Shown here one piece after another: positions 1 to 11,354 of a stretch of 64,000 nt of DNA. The stretch covers positions 248,001-312,000 of the forward strand of contig JANEZZ010002672.1 of assembly GCA_026122225.1 (NCBI GenBank). Reading direction: 5' to 3'. The translations under genes and the position numbers were made by a program. How positions within the stretch are numbered: the first letter of the stretch is position 1; each line of letters begins with the position of its first letter. Source of the DNA: Heloderma charlesbogerti (taxonomy: Eukaryota; Chordata; Lepidosauria; Squamata; Helodermatidae). Under the pieces are notes generated by a model. That model was given only the letters and a program-made list of their open reading frames with translations, was not told the DNA's origin and did no database searches.

Positions 1-110
1 GATGGCCTTCAGAGGTCCTTTGGTTGGAGACTGGGTCATAAGGGAGAAGGTGCTCCCTAAGGTACCTTGGATCTAGACCATGTAAGGCTTTGTCCTGTTT
101 AGTACCACCA
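1..110 (-). repeat. L2-like LINE 3' remnant
   Basis: The stretch reads like the end of L2 ORF2 on the minus strand. It resembles the region at 15170-15245, with an 'aaggtaccttgga' / 'gtaaggcttt' pattern equivalent to 'caggtaacctggc' / 'ttaagggcttt'. It is short, diverged and cut by the window edge. Confidence 0.45.
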
Positions 111-189
111 TCACTACCACCCATCTGCTGCTTCCTCTTTCCTAAATTCAGTGAGTGGACTCACAGAAGGGCTAGATCATCCCTTAGTA

Positions 190-410
190 CAGGGGTGTTG
201 AAATTCTTTCAGCCTGAGGGCTGGATGCCATTTTGGAGCAGCTCTCAGGGGCCACAAGGATGTGGGCGGGGCAAAGGCAAAAGGGGCAGGGCTAAAATGC
301 AAGCAGCAACAACACCCAGCATATTGTAGCTTAAAGCTCCTACTGCCAGTCACGAAGCCTTAGGAGAGGCATTTCAACCTTTAATAATCGGGGGACACAG
401 AACCAAAGCT
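190..410 (-). mobile_element. hAT-type MITE, family F, copy 1 (partial)
   Basis: The left end begins CAGGGGTGTTGAAATTCTTT and the following sequence matches the reverse complement of the element at 44908-45154: 'cagcctgagggc', 'gctctcag', 'gggcaaaggcaaa', 'gtagcttaaagctc' and 'ccttaggaga' occur in the same order. CAGGGG ends are typical of hAT elements. The right end is not clear, so the boundary is approximate and no target-site duplication was found. Confidence 0.55.
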
Positions 411-1743
411 GGGAAGCCACAAAATGATGGGTGGTTGGGGGAAAGTGGGTGAGGCTGTATGGGGAACCCTGGGAGCCAGATTGGCACCCCAGGTGGGCTG
501 GATTGGGACCCCAGGCCTGCTGTTCTGCATCCTTGATTTAGTATTTAATGTTTTACCTAGGTGCTGCACATTCAATATCTTGGTTGTTTTATAACAATTC
601 AGTATTATTATCACCCATTTTGTAGATGGGGGGGCAAGCCTGGGCTGGGGGGGAGATGCTCATTTTTTAAAGAAAGGTTGACTTGATTGCCCCCAACCAG
701 CATGTTCATGGTTGAAGTGAGACTTTTAACTGCCCACTTCGCAGCACACAGGTTTTCTTTTTCTTTTCTCTTAACTGCTACATTATACTAACAGAAGGAG
801 CAGGGAACTGCACTTCCCAAGTGAAATGAACATGTTTGAGTGCCTGATCCTCCCCTCTTACTGTGACGGATGAGCAGACGTTGGACAATCTGTTTGAAAT
901 GAGCAACTGTGTCTGTTTCCATGGTTGCTAGGCTCTTAACATAGAAGGCCATGGTACCGCTGTAAAAGAGGGAGCCATACCGTTCAGCATGGCTGTCATT
1001 TGTTTGTGTATTTTTCAAAGTGTCTGTTCCAGCCTTGCAATCCTGTTGCCCACGGCAGATCATGACAGTAAGCGATACATAAATATCTTAACAAACACCA
1101 ACAAGACAAGATGGAAAAACAGGCAATTAAATGGCACTAAAAACATAAAAAAATAATAATGTAGCTGGTGGTGGTGGTGGTGGGGACACCTGATTAAGAC
1201 CAGTGTACCTACAAGTGTCTCTCATTATTCATTTGGAGGAGCAAAGGAATGGCAAAGGCCATTACACAGGATAAGTTGCAACTATAGCTACACTACAACT
1301 CTGGGATGATGTTGGTAAGGTATACCCAAATCAAACATTGAGTGTCCCCACCTCCCCAGGGAGTAATTAGTGGATATTCCAAGAATATTGGATGAATATC
1401 TGAGCATTCAGAGAGTACCTGAAGGATATTCCACAACTAAATTCAGCTAGGGAAATGCCAAGGGGAATTTTGTGGAAGCAACTTCATTCCAGTTCTATTC
1501 ATACGGTGTGAGTACTTCCAGCAAGAGTTTTGTTGTTGTTCTTTCAGTTTCCACACTGTCTATACCACATTGGGGCTTCTTGTCTCCAAGCCTAATCTGG
1601 TCGAGATAGGGGTTGCGCCTCTCCCTGGAGTAAGGTGATACAGGGGAGACAAGAGCATGGGCATAGGCAGTATCCACATGCTGACCTACATAGGGACAGG
1701 GAGGTGGACTACAGAAGTCCACCATGCCCATCACAGACCTTCT
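411..1743. other. Unassigned sequence
   Basis: No gene or well-preserved repeat recognised. A short MIR-like piece may lie around 560-640 ('attattatcacccattttgtagatg'-type text), and there is a short GGT run at 1166-1183. Open frames on both strands are short and have no domain signal. Confidence 0.5.
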
Positions 1744-2527
1744 TAGGGATGTCAGAGAATTTCTCCACGAATCTCCAGGATGCCGAACGCCAACGCATTC
1801 GGCCCCCCGAAATTGGTGGAGAAACGGTCCGCCCCCCCCCCCCCGGGATGGGACTTACCTTGGTCAAATGTCCCTGGCGGTGGCGGCTCCTGCCGGCGGT
1901 GGCAGCCGGTCTTCCGACTGGCTCCCGCCGCCGTCATTTCCAGGTAAAAAAACAACAACAACAACAAACGTGATAGGCTACGTAAAGATTTACGTAGCCT
2001 ATCACGGCTAGATTTTCAAAAAACACCGTGATAGGCTACATAAATCTTTACATAGCCTATCACGGCTGACTTTGTGGGGGGGAGAAAGCGCATATGCAAA
2101 TGGCAGCGCCCATGGGCGCCGCCATTTGCGTTCCTTATTTGGGCACATGTAGTCTATGTAAACATTTATGCAGACTACGGCGAAAATAAGGGCAACGCTA
2201 TTTGCATTGCCCTTATTTTCGCCGTAATCTACGTAAATGTCTACGTAGACTACACATGCCCAAATAAGGAATGCAAATGGCGGCACCCATGGGCGCCGCC
2301 ATTTGCGTACGTGCTTTTTTTTTTTTTTCCAAAGTCAGCCATGATAGGCTACATAAACATTTACATAGCCTATCACGGCTGACTGCAGGGACGCAAACGG
2401 TGGCAGCTACGGCCGCCGCCATTTGCATCCCAGCAGGAGAAGAGGTTTCACGGCTGGAGGGATGGGGCGCCTCCCCCCACCGCAAAGCAAGCTGCGGGAC
2501 CAGGTAAGGGACTTTCATCCATCCCTA
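1744..2527 (-). mobile_element. Family A palindromic hAT-type MITE, copy A1
   Basis: Starts TAGGGATGTCAGAGAATTTC and ends GACTTTCATCCATCCCTA, so the AGAGAATT end is at the left. The interior carries the family modules: two GATAGGCTACGTAA-type palindromes at about 1970-2066, a palindromic AAATGGCGGCG block at about 2097-2130, a TAGTCTAYGTAAA palindrome, a central 'aataagggcaacgc...gcattgccctta' inverted repeat at about 2185-2222, then the same modules mirrored out to 2430. Flanks show a 7-bp direct repeat 'accttct' (1737-1743 and 2527-2533), so the duplication is imperfect or overlaps the end by one base. Non-coding: frames inside it are by-products of the palindromes. Confidence 0.85.
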
Positions 2528-3123
2528 CCTTCTTTGCAATCTGTCTGGTGCCCACCCTATAGGGATCAGTGTAGGTGAGACTAGTTGTCTTGGGGGTTGT
2601 CTTCATGAGTGACTTGGTGTGAAGTTTGAGCAGTCTGAATTATTTCATGACAGATGGTGTCATCACCAATCTGCTGCCAAACAGCTGCTTCCCTCTTGAA
2701 AAGCCACATTTTCTGAAACTCCTTTTACTCTGACTTTTTTTATTGAAAGTGGCTCCCTGGCAGTTTTACCACAGCATGCCATGTCCCCCTTCTGCATTAA
2801 ATCCTGGGCTTGCCTCCGTGACCTGGCAGTGATGTGGTCCAGGGGGTGGGGTGCCCCATTCCCTCTTGTTTCCCCACTGGATGTAGTTTTTCCCATTGAG
2901 AAATCCCCAGGAGCGCAGCAACGACCCCTCCCATTCCTACAATAGTGGGGACACTCAGTCACCTTAGGTAGCCTGCTTTTCATCCTTAACATGTCCCCCC
3001 CTTCTGTGCATGTTTACTCAGAAGTAAGAAATAAATCTCGCTTCCCTGCAGTGAAACGGTTAAAGGCTAACTTTAGTAACTCTCTTAAAGCACTCTTTTG
3101 CTTCTCTGATGCTCTCTTAAATC
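2528..3123. other. Unassigned sequence
   Basis: No gene recognised. A fragment near 3005-3030 ('catgtttactcagaagtaag') resembles part of a common reptile MITE. Confidence 0.4.
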
Positions 3124-3676
3124 TAGGGATATATGAAAGTCATTTACCTGGTCCCACAGCTTGCTTCGCGGTGGAGGGGAGGCGCTTTGGTTCTCCCTCC
3201 GAAGTTCAGGCTGGGGGGGAGGGGCCCCGCCTCACCCGGCTGAAATTCAGGCCGGGGAGAAGCGCCCCATCTCCCCGGCCGTGAAATACAAAAGTAAATG
3301 TAAAAAAAAAAACCCCACACACGTGATAGGCTACGTAACGATTTACGTAGCCTATCACGGCTAGATTTCCAAAGTCAGTCGTGATAGGCTACGTAAATCG
3401 TTATGTAGCCTATCACGTGTGTGTGTGTGGTTTTTTTTTACATTCACTTTGTAATGGCAGCAGCGGCAGCCAGTCGGAAGACCGGCTGCCGCCCCCACCC
3501 CCGCCGAAATGCTGCCGAAACGCCACCGGGACCCGAGGGACATTCGAGGGAGGTAAGACCCATCCCAGGGGCGGGGGCGGGGTGGTGGTGGAGAATTTCA
3601 CCGCCAATTTTTGGGGGACGAATGCGTTGGCATTCGGCCTCCCCGAGATTCGTGGAGAAATTCTCCGCCATCCCTA
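3124..3676 (+). mobile_element. Family A MITE, copy A2 (short form)
   Basis: Ends are TAGGGATATATGAAAGTC and GAGAAATTCTCCGCCATCCCTA-type. A perfect 8-bp target-site duplication CTTAAATC lies at 3116-3123 and 3677-3684, matching hAT transposition. This copy lacks the central mirror module: only two GATAGGCTACGTAA palindromes remain (about 3324-3416), flanked by the GC-rich terminal blocks. An outward GGTAA motif is present near each end (3148 complement; about 3550). Confidence 0.9.
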
Positions 3677-3840
3677 CTTAAATCACTATTTCAGTGCTGT
3701 GCTTCTTTGATATTCTGTAGTTTCTTTGATGTTAAGTCGTTTCTCTGTTGTATTATAAAGTCCATTCTCTGCTTTGTCTCAGTAATGATCTTTTGGGTTA
3801 CGGGAGCTTCTCGTTGTGAGCAGGGAGAAGGAGACAGGGA

Positions 3841-4135
3841 GAAAGGGGTGGCTGGAAGCAATAACTCCAGGGCAGAGTGCAGGAATGGGGCAAAATTGAG
3901 GGGCTGAGCTGTTCTCAGGGGTGGGGGGCTTCAGAGGCTGCACTTGAGAATTGGGGATTTTGGCTTCTGAAGGAAAAAGGGTGCATATGGGGAAAAATGG
4001 GGTGGGAGCAATAACTCTGTGGCAGATTGCTGGAATGGGATGAAATTGGGGTAGGGGGAAGCTCTCAGGGGGAGCCTTCAGATGCCGCACTTGGGAACCA
4101 GGGATTTTGGCTTCTTTAGGAAAATCTGACAACAG
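3841..4135. repeat. Two-unit diverged tandem repeat, period about 150 bp
   Basis: The motif 'gcaataact' recurs at 3858 and 4008. The following text (aatggg, aaattg, ctctcagggg, ttcaga.gc.gcactt, ttttggcttct, aggaaaa) keeps register at 150 bp. The unit happens to be open on the minus strand, giving a 50-residue repeat rich in P, F and I. This looks incidental rather than coding. Confidence 0.7.
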
Positions 4136-4898
4136 GGGGGAAATTAGTTGATCTTCATTCATGATAATGTAGTAGCAAGGGGGAGCCTGGACAGGGGTGG
4201 GAAACAAGACTATCTCACTGGTTGAGCAACCCCTGCCAGTTTGATGATGTTCAGTTCTACTCCCCCCACCCCACCTGGAAGAATGTTCCTTTCAAGCATT
4301 CAACACCTGAAAGCCAGATTTTAAAGTTATGATACATTCGGCTTATCTTGCTTCGTGTGTCCCTGATGGACCAAAGCTGATTCCATGAAAATCCAGGTAA
4401 TAATCCAACACGTTTCTCATTCCATTGTCATGAAGATACCCTCCCTTTCTTGGAGGGCTGAGTGGGATTCCCCCCCTCTTGCAATCTGGATTGGCTCTGG
4501 ATTGCAAGTTGGCTCTGGGTTGCAAGTTTTTTGTGTACACCGCACTGATCCAGTAAGGGAATTCTGGGTGATTCGAATGGGTAGTGCTGTTATAAATAGC
4601 TCAGTCACAACAGGAGGGCAGCAGGGGGAAAGAGAACAGCAGATCGCTCACTGGTGATGCAACCTCTATGGTGAAAGAGATCCCCTAGACTTTCTGTAAG
4701 GGTGGTGGGACCAAGAGACAGGGAAAGGAATCCTTTGGGACCTGCACCCACTCAAAGTGAGAGGACTTGGAGGGCTAGGGTGCTGAGGACATCCCTCAGC
4801 AGGAAGGTAGCCGGCCATTATACACTGAGAAAGCGTTTCACTCAGCCTTTATAAACTGATGAGGAGAAGGCTGAAAGGTGACTCATACCTCATTTCAT
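4136..4898. other. Unassigned sequence
   Basis: No recognisable gene or repeat. A short internal duplication 'ttggctctgg.ttgcaagtt' occurs at about 4492-4530. Confidence 0.4.
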
Positions 4899-5342
4899 TG
4901 AGGTATATGAAAAATTAGTCTCAGTTCATTCTGGATCAGGATTGTACCCAGTTCACACCTTCCAGACTGAACATGGAGTCAGACACAATCTGCAGTTGAA
5001 GTCTGTAGATTTCCAAGCTTGCAGTATGATTCACTGACCTCCCCACCCCAAAAAGTGTTCAACAGCATCTGTATATTTGAAAAATACGCATGAAAAATGC
5101 CTACTTCTGAAAAATGTGCACATACGGGTTTTAATCAATGGGCGAAGAATGCGTACATTTCAAAAATGTGCACATTTGATGCATGCATTTTGAAAAATAT
5201 GTATGCATAAATATTTGAATGCAAAAAGAAAAGAAAAAAAGAAGACGCTCGCAATCTGATAGGGACTTGATTCAGAATGACCTTTGAGACTGAATCTGGA
5301 GAACTTTGGCAAACTCAAATGTTGCTGATTCGCACATCCCTA
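4899..5342 (-). mobile_element. Family B hAT-type MITE, copy B1
   Basis: The right end, read in reverse complement, is TAGGGATGTGCGAATCAGCA, nearly the same as the start of B3 at 52169. The interior alternates 'aaatgtgcacat' and 'aaaatgcat' units, followed by 'gcaagcttggaaat' as in B3. The left end (TGAGGTATATGAAAAATTAG) is a decayed version of TAGGGATGTATGAGAAATTC. No clean target-site duplication. Confidence 0.65.
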
Positions 5343-5697
5343 ATTCATTTTTGCACAGTTAGTTGGTCTCTCCTCCAATCTTATTGTAATGTTAAATACA
5401 ACTGTGAGTCTACTTCACCCGGCACCTGTGTCTTGCCTTTTTCTTCTGGGTGGGGTGCAGCCCTAGTGTGTGGTCTAAGCCAGAGGCTCTGGACTTCCTT
5501 CCTTTTCCAATCTCTGCTTAGTTCACTCAGAATAAGTGATGGGGTGGGCTGGAGGATGTGCCTGAAAACCAAGCCTGCAGGGGAATAGTTCCAGAAAAAG
5601 CACCCCTACAGTTCTGTTCTGTACATGAAGGTTCCTAGTCTCTCTCTGCTGCCCTTGGACAAACTGACAGGGGAATCAGGATTGACACTGCTATATC

Positions 5698-6530
5698 CAG
5701 GGATGTACGAAAGTCCCTTACCCTTTACAAAAGTTGATTCGCGGTGGGGGGGAGGCGCCCTGTCCCTCCTGCCGTGAATCTTGTCTTGCCAGGACTGCAA
5801 ATGGCGGCGGCCATAGCCGCCGCCGTTTGCGTCCCTGCAGTCAGCCGTGATAGGCTACGTAAATGTTTACATAGCCTATCATGGCTGAGTTAAAAAAAAA
5901 ACAAAAACATGTGAACACAAATGGCGGCGCCCATGGGCGCCGCCATTTGAGTTCTTTATTTTGGCACATGGAGTCTACGTAAACATTTACGTAGACTACA
6001 GCGAAAATAAGGGGAACGCAAATAGCGTAGACGCCACGCTATTTGCGTTCCCCTTATTTTCGCCATAGTCTACATAAATGTTTACGTAGACTACACGTGC
6101 CAAAATAAGGAATGCAAATGGTGGCGCCCATGGGCGCCGCCATTTGCGTACACGCAGTTTTTTGTTTTTGTTTTTTAACTCAGCCGTGATAGGCTACGTA
6201 AACATTTACGTAGCCTATCACGGTATATTTTAAAAATCTAGCCGTGATAGGCTACATAAATGTTTACGTAGCTTATCACTTTTTTTTTTTTTTAACTTGG
6301 AAATGGCGGCGGCGGCAGCTGGTCAGAAGGCTGGCTGCCGCAGCCGCTGCAGCCGCTGCCGAACTGCCGCCGAACCGCCGGAACCGCCGCCGCCAGGGAC
6401 ATTCGCACAAGGTAAGTCCCATCCCGGGGGGGGCGGGGGGGGCAGACCGTTTCGCCACCGATTTCAGGGTGCTGAATGCGCTGGCATTCGGCCTCCCCGA
6501 GATTCGTGGCGAAATTCTCTGACATCCCTA
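5698..6530 (+). mobile_element. Family A palindromic hAT-type MITE, copy A3
   Basis: Starts CAGGGATGTACGAAAGTC and ends GAAATTCTCTGACATCCCTA. Flanks are GCTATATC (5690-5697) and GCAATATC (6531-6538), a 7/8 match. This is the clearest example of the nested architecture: a large inverted repeat has arms 5845-6028 and 6036-6223, and each arm carries, in order, a GATAGGCTACGTAAA palindrome, an A-rich spacer, an AAATGGCGGCGCCCATGGGC palindrome and a TAGTCTACGTAAA palindrome. The centre is an 'aataaggggaacgc' repeat. A further GATAGGCTAC palindrome lies at about 6244-6280. No transposase. Confidence 0.9.
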
Positions 6531-6636
6531 GCAATATCCCTCCCAGCTAACTTCATTAACTCCTGATTGTTGGATTAGAAGTTGGGGGAGAAAGGCATCA
6601 CTCAGAGGCATTCTGTCAGCTTTTTTTTGTTGTTGT

Positions 6637-9600
6637 TCAATTGTTCAGTCGTGTCCGACTCTTCATGACCCCATGGACCATAGCACACCAGGCCTTCCTG
6701 ACCTGCGCTCTCTCCCGGAGCGTGCTTAAGTCCATATTCATTGCATCGGTGATGCTATCTAGCCATCTCATCCTCTGCCATCCCCTTCTCCTTTTGCCTT
6801 CAATCTTTCTCAGCATCAGGGTCTTTTCCAGTGACTTTCCTCTTTGCATTAGGTGGCCAAAATATTTGAGCTTCAGAGTCAGTAACTGTCCTTCCAATGA
6901 GCAGTCAGGGTTGATTTCCTTTAGGATGGACTGATTTGACCTCCTTTGCAGTCCAGGAGACTTGTAAGAGTGTTCTCCAGCACCACAGTTCGAAAGCATC
7001 GATTCTTCGGCGCTCAGCCTTCCTTATTGTCCAGCTGTCACAGCCATACATTACTACTGGGAAAACCATAGCTTTGATTAGATGGACCTTGGTCGGCAAG
7101 GTGATGTCTCTGCTTCTTACTATGCTGTCTAGGTTTGACATAGCTTTCCTCCCAAGGAGCAAGCGTCTTTTAACTTCATGGCTACAGTCACCATCTGTGA
7201 TGATCTTGGAGCCCAAGAAAATAAAATCTGTCACTGCTTCCATTTCTTCCCCTTCTATATGCCAGGAAGTGATGGGACCAGATGCCATGATCTTCGTTTT
7301 TTTTTTAATGTTGAGTTTCAAACCAGCTTTTGCACTCTCCTCTTTCACCATCAACAAGAGGCTCTTTAGATCCTCTTCGATTTCTGCCATTAGGGTGGTA
7401 TCATCTGCATATCTGAGGTTGTTGATAATTTTCCCGGCAATCGTAATTCTGACCTGTGAGTCATCCAACCCGGCGTTTCTCATGATGTACTCTGCATATA
7501 AGTTAAATAAGCAGGGCGACAATATGCAGCCTTGTTGTTCTCCTTTCCCAATTTGGAACCAATCGGTTGTTCCATATCCGGTTCTTACTGTTGCTTCTTG
7601 ACCCTCGTACAGGTTTCTCAGGAGACAGGTAAGATGGTCTGGTACTCCCATCTCTTTCAGAATTTGCCACAGTTTGTTGTGATCCACACAATCAAAGGCT
7701 TTAGCATAGTCAATGAAGCAGAAATAGACATTTTTCTGGAATTCTCTTGCTTTCTCCATGATGCAGCGAACGTTGGCGATTTGATCTCTAGTTCCTCTGC
7801 CTCTCGAAACCCAGCTTGTACTTCTGGTAGTTCTTGGTTCGCATACTGCTGAAACCTAGCTTGTAGGATTTTGAGCATCACCTTGCTGGCATGTGAAATG
7901 AGCACAATTGTACGGTAGTTTGAACACTCTTTGGCATTGCCCTTCGTTGGAATTGGAATGTAAACTGACCTTTTCCAGTCTTGTGGCCACTGTTGAGTGT
8001 TCCAAATGTGTTGGCATATTGAGTGCAGCACTTTAACAGCATCATCTTTTAGGATCTTAAATAGCTCAGCTGGAATACTGTCATCTCCGCTAGCTTTGTT
8101 GTTAGTAATGCTTCCTAAGGCCCACTTGACTTCACTCTCTAGGATGTCCGGCTCAAGTTCAGTGACTGCACTATCATGGCTATCAGGGGCATTAAGTTCT
8201 TTCCTGTATAGTGCTTCTGTGTATTCTTTCCACCTCTTCTTAATCTTCTCTGCTTCTGTTAGGTCCCTGCCTTCTTTGTCCTTTATCATGCCCGTCTTTG
8301 CTAGGGGTGGACGAAAGTCACTTACCTTTTCTCGCAGCTTGTTCGCAGTGGGGGGGAGCGCTTCGCTGCTCCCCCCGCGAAGTTCAGGCTGGGGGGGGGA
8401 GGTTTCCCTTCTCGCCCGGCTGAAATTCAGGCCGGGGGGGAGGCTTCCCTTCTCGCCCGGCCAAAATTCAGGCCGGGGAGGAGGCTTCCCGCCTCGCACG
8501 GCCGCGAACACGGAAGTTAAAAAAAAAACAAAAACACGTCCCCTGATAGGCTACGTGACGATTCACGTAGCCTATCATGGCTAGATCTGCAAAGTCAGCC
8601 GTGATAGGCTTCGTGAATCGTCACGTAGCCTATCACGGGTGACTTTAAAAAAAAAAAAAAAAGCGCGTACGCGAATGGCGGCCCCCATAGGGAGCCGCCA
8701 TTCGCGTTCCTTATTTAGTGGCTGTAGTCTACGTAAATGTTTACGTAGACTACGGCGAAAATAAGGGCAACGCAAATAGCGTTGCCCTTATTTTCGCCGT
8801 AGTCTACGTAAACATTTACGTAGACGACAGCCACCAAATAAGGAACGGGAATGGCGGCTCCCTATGGGGGCCGCCATTATCCGTACACACTTTTTTTTTT
8901 TTTTTTAAAGTCACCCGGGATAGGCTACGTGATGATTCACGCAGCCTATCATGGCTGACTTTGCAAATCTAGCCGTGATAGGCTACATCAATCATCACGT
9001 AGCCTATCAGGGGACGTGTTTTTTTTTTTTCTTTGATTGCAATGGCGGGGGCGGCTGCCGCTCCCGCCCCGCTCGAACACCCGACGAACCGCCAGCCGGA
9101 CCCGCCGCCGGGAGGGACATTCAGGGAAGGTAAGTCCCGTCCCGGGGGGTGCGGGGTGCGGGGGGGTGCGGAGGATTTCTCCCCAAAACTTGTTCGGGGG
9201 GCCGAACACGTTGGCGCTCTGCCCCCCGAAGTTTCGGGGAGAAATTCTCCGCCATCCCTAGTCTTTGCACAAAACATTCCCTTGAGATCTCCGATTTTCT
9301 TGAAGAGATCTCTAGTCTTTCCCATCCTGTTGTTTTCCTCAATTTCTTTGCATTGTTCATTTAAGAAGGCCTTCTTGTCTCTCCTTTCTATTCTCTGGAA
9401 CTTTGCATTCAGTTGGATATATCTTCCCCTTTCTCCCTTGCTTTTCACTTCCCTTCTTTCCTCAGCTACTTGTAAAGCCTCCTCAGACAGCTACTTTCTT
9501 TTTCTTGGATGGATTTCGTTGCTGCCTCCTGAACAATGTTACGGACCTCCGTCCATAGTTCCTCAGGTTTGCTATGATCAGCGTGTTCTCTTGGCAAAAC

Positions 9601-10415
9601 TCTATGAGCCTTTGTCCTGCTTCATTTTGTACACCAAGGCCATGCTTGCCTGTTATCCCAGTTATTTCTTGACTTCCTACTTTAGCATTCCAATCCCCTA
9701 TGATGAAGAGGACATCTTTTTTGGGTGTTAGTTCTAGAAGGTATTGTAGGTCTTCATAGAACCGATCAACCTCAGCTTCTTCGGCCTCAGTGGTTGGGGC
9801 ATAGACTTGAATTACTGTGATGTTGAATGTTTTGCCTTGGATTCGTACTGAGATCATTCTATCATTTTTGAGATTGTACCCCAGTACTGCTTTTCCCACC
9901 CTTTTGTTGACTATGAGTGCTACTCCATTTCTTCTAAGGGATTCTTGCCCACAGTAGTAGATATGATGGTCACCCAAATTAAATTCACCCATGCCTGTCC
10001 ATTTTAGTTCGCTGATTCCCAAGATGTTGATGTTCAATCTTGCCATCTCATGTTTGACCACCTCCAGCTTACCTTGATTCATTGATCTGACATTCCAGGT
10101 TCCTAAACAATATTGTTCTTTACAGCATCGGATTTTCTTTTCACCACCAGACACATCCACAGCTGAGTGTCCTTTCAGCTTTGGCCCAGCCGCTTCACTC
10201 CTTCTGGCACTACTTGGAAATTCCCTCTGCTCTTCCCCAGTAGTATATTGGACACTTTCCGACCTGAGGGGCTCATCTTCCGGTATCATCTCTTTTAGCC
10301 TTGTGATACGTTCCATGGGGTTTTCTTGGCAAGAATACTGGAGTGGGTTGCCATTTCCTTCTCCAGTGGACCAGAACTCTCCGCCATGACCTGTCCGTCT
10401 TGGGTGGCCCTGCAC
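6637..10415 (-). pseudogene. BovB ORF (endonuclease-reverse transcriptase), broken
   Basis: Fragments of one long RTE-type polyprotein can be followed on the minus strand. An APE-type endonuclease piece spans 10415-9483 (LGTWNVRSMNQGKLEVV, FIIGDWNAKVG). A connector and early RT piece run from about 9450 to 7800 around the MITE. An RT core spans 7759-6905 (FIDYAKAFDCVDHNK, LRYADDTTLMAE, YGCDSWTIRKAERR), and the C-terminal piece (FGHLMQRGKSLEKTLM) lies at 6999-6637. RTE elements use these activities for target-primed reverse transcription. Frameshifts, a deletion at about 9568, the insertion at 8302-9260 and 'GEQQGCILSP' in place of GVRQGCILSP show it is inactive. Confidence 0.9.
8302..9260 (+). 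mobile_element. Family A MITE, copy A4, inside BovB copy 1
   Basis: At 959 bp this is the longest family A copy in the window. Ends are TAGGGGTGGACGAAAGTC and GAAATTCTCCGCCATCCCTA. A perfect 8-bp duplication GTCTTTGC lies at 8294-8301 and 9261-9268. The intact BovB copy at 11355-14568 gives the empty site (one GTCTTTGC equivalent), confirming insertion. Modules are mirrored about a centre near 8782: GATAGGCTACGTGA palindromes, poly-A/poly-T spacers, CGAATGGCGGC blocks, TAGTCTACGTAAA palindromes and a central 'ataagggcaacgc' repeat. It belongs to the same subfamily as A5 and A12 (taggggtgga start, GCTTCGCTGCTCC block). Confidence 0.95.
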
Positions 10416-10485
10416 AGCATAGCTTATGGCTTCACTGAGTTACGCAAGCCCCTTCGCCACAACAAGGCAGTGATCCATGAAGGGG

Positions 10486-11342
10486 TGTCTCGGCTTTTAA
10501 AATGATTTAATTCAAATACAACCTTTAATCTACTGTGATTTGTATAGTAATTTGCTTCCAGGGATTCATGAAGCTATGCTGGGGAATATTTTTGGAGGGG
10601 GACAAGTACCCTATGACAGGCCTGATTAATCCCTGCATGTACCTTCAAGAACCAGAGGCTTGAACCTTTTCCAGCCAAGAAGTCTAGTCATAACAAACAA
10701 AACAAAGCAGGATATGGGAAGGCTAAATCAAGAAGATAAGAGGTGACTGCAGCTGTGGAATGCAGTTGTGGAAGGCTGACCATATGCATTTTATTTCTTT
10801 ATTCAGCAGAAGCACCACCTGGATTCTCTTCCAAGGGTCCCATAGTTACATGCACTTAAAACATAAAAACCAGAGGACAGCATCCAACAGGGTCGCTCCA
10901 CCTCCATTGGTTCCACTGCATTCATGATACCCATTGCTTGCACATTGGGGCTTTGGCACGTCAATACAGAACCCTGGAAATGAGCAGGAATGCTTCTTTC
11001 TAGGTTGAGAGAGGTCAGCACAGCTCCCTTATGTGAGCTCCTTTGCCCTGCCCCATTCTAGAAATGAGGGTTTGCACTCGTTTCAGGTTATTTTTAGAAA
11101 TGCCAAAGTGCTGTTGCACCTGTGAGCACACGGGCATGATAGGATGTGACCCAGAATCTTCTTCTTTTTTAAAAAAGAAGGTATGTGCTTTTTTTAAAAA
11201 CTCCCCCTGCCCAGGTATAATATCCACTTTCATCAACCTAGTACAAACCTAATCTTCACTGGAGAGGGAGAATTTCCAGAATTTTCAATACTCATTCCTT
11301 GCAAGAATGCTGGAGGGACGACAAACCTATTTTGGGGAGGGT
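10486..11342. other. Unassigned sequence between two BovB elements
   Basis: No gene or repeat recognised. It separates two BovB copies arranged head to head, with 5' ends facing each other. Confidence 0.4.
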
Positions 11343-11354
11343 ATTTTGAAGTGT
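11343..11354. repeat. Target-site duplication, left copy (BovB copy 2)
   Basis: ATTTTGAAGTGT is repeated exactly at 14569-14580 on the other side of the element. Confidence 0.9.

Larger units (their letters stand above)
6625..10485 (-). mobile_element. BovB (RTE clade) LINE, copy 1, interrupted
   Basis: On the minus strand it runs from the 5' end ('cccttcatggatcactgcc') at 10485 to the 3' GTT/AAC-repeat tail at about 6625. Flanks 'tgtcagctttt' (about 6614) and 'tgtctcggctttt' (10486) look like a decayed target-site duplication. Compared with copy 2 it carries a family A insertion (8302-9260) and lacks about 305 bp of the endonuclease-RT linker: the text jumps from 'gttcctcagg' (about 9568) to 'tttgctatgatcagc'. 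Confidence 0.9.

Noticed and set aside
3779..4207. Minus-strand frame of 142 codons with a 50-residue internal repeat
   Set aside because: It follows directly from the 150-bp tandem repeat; no domain, no splice or promoter context.
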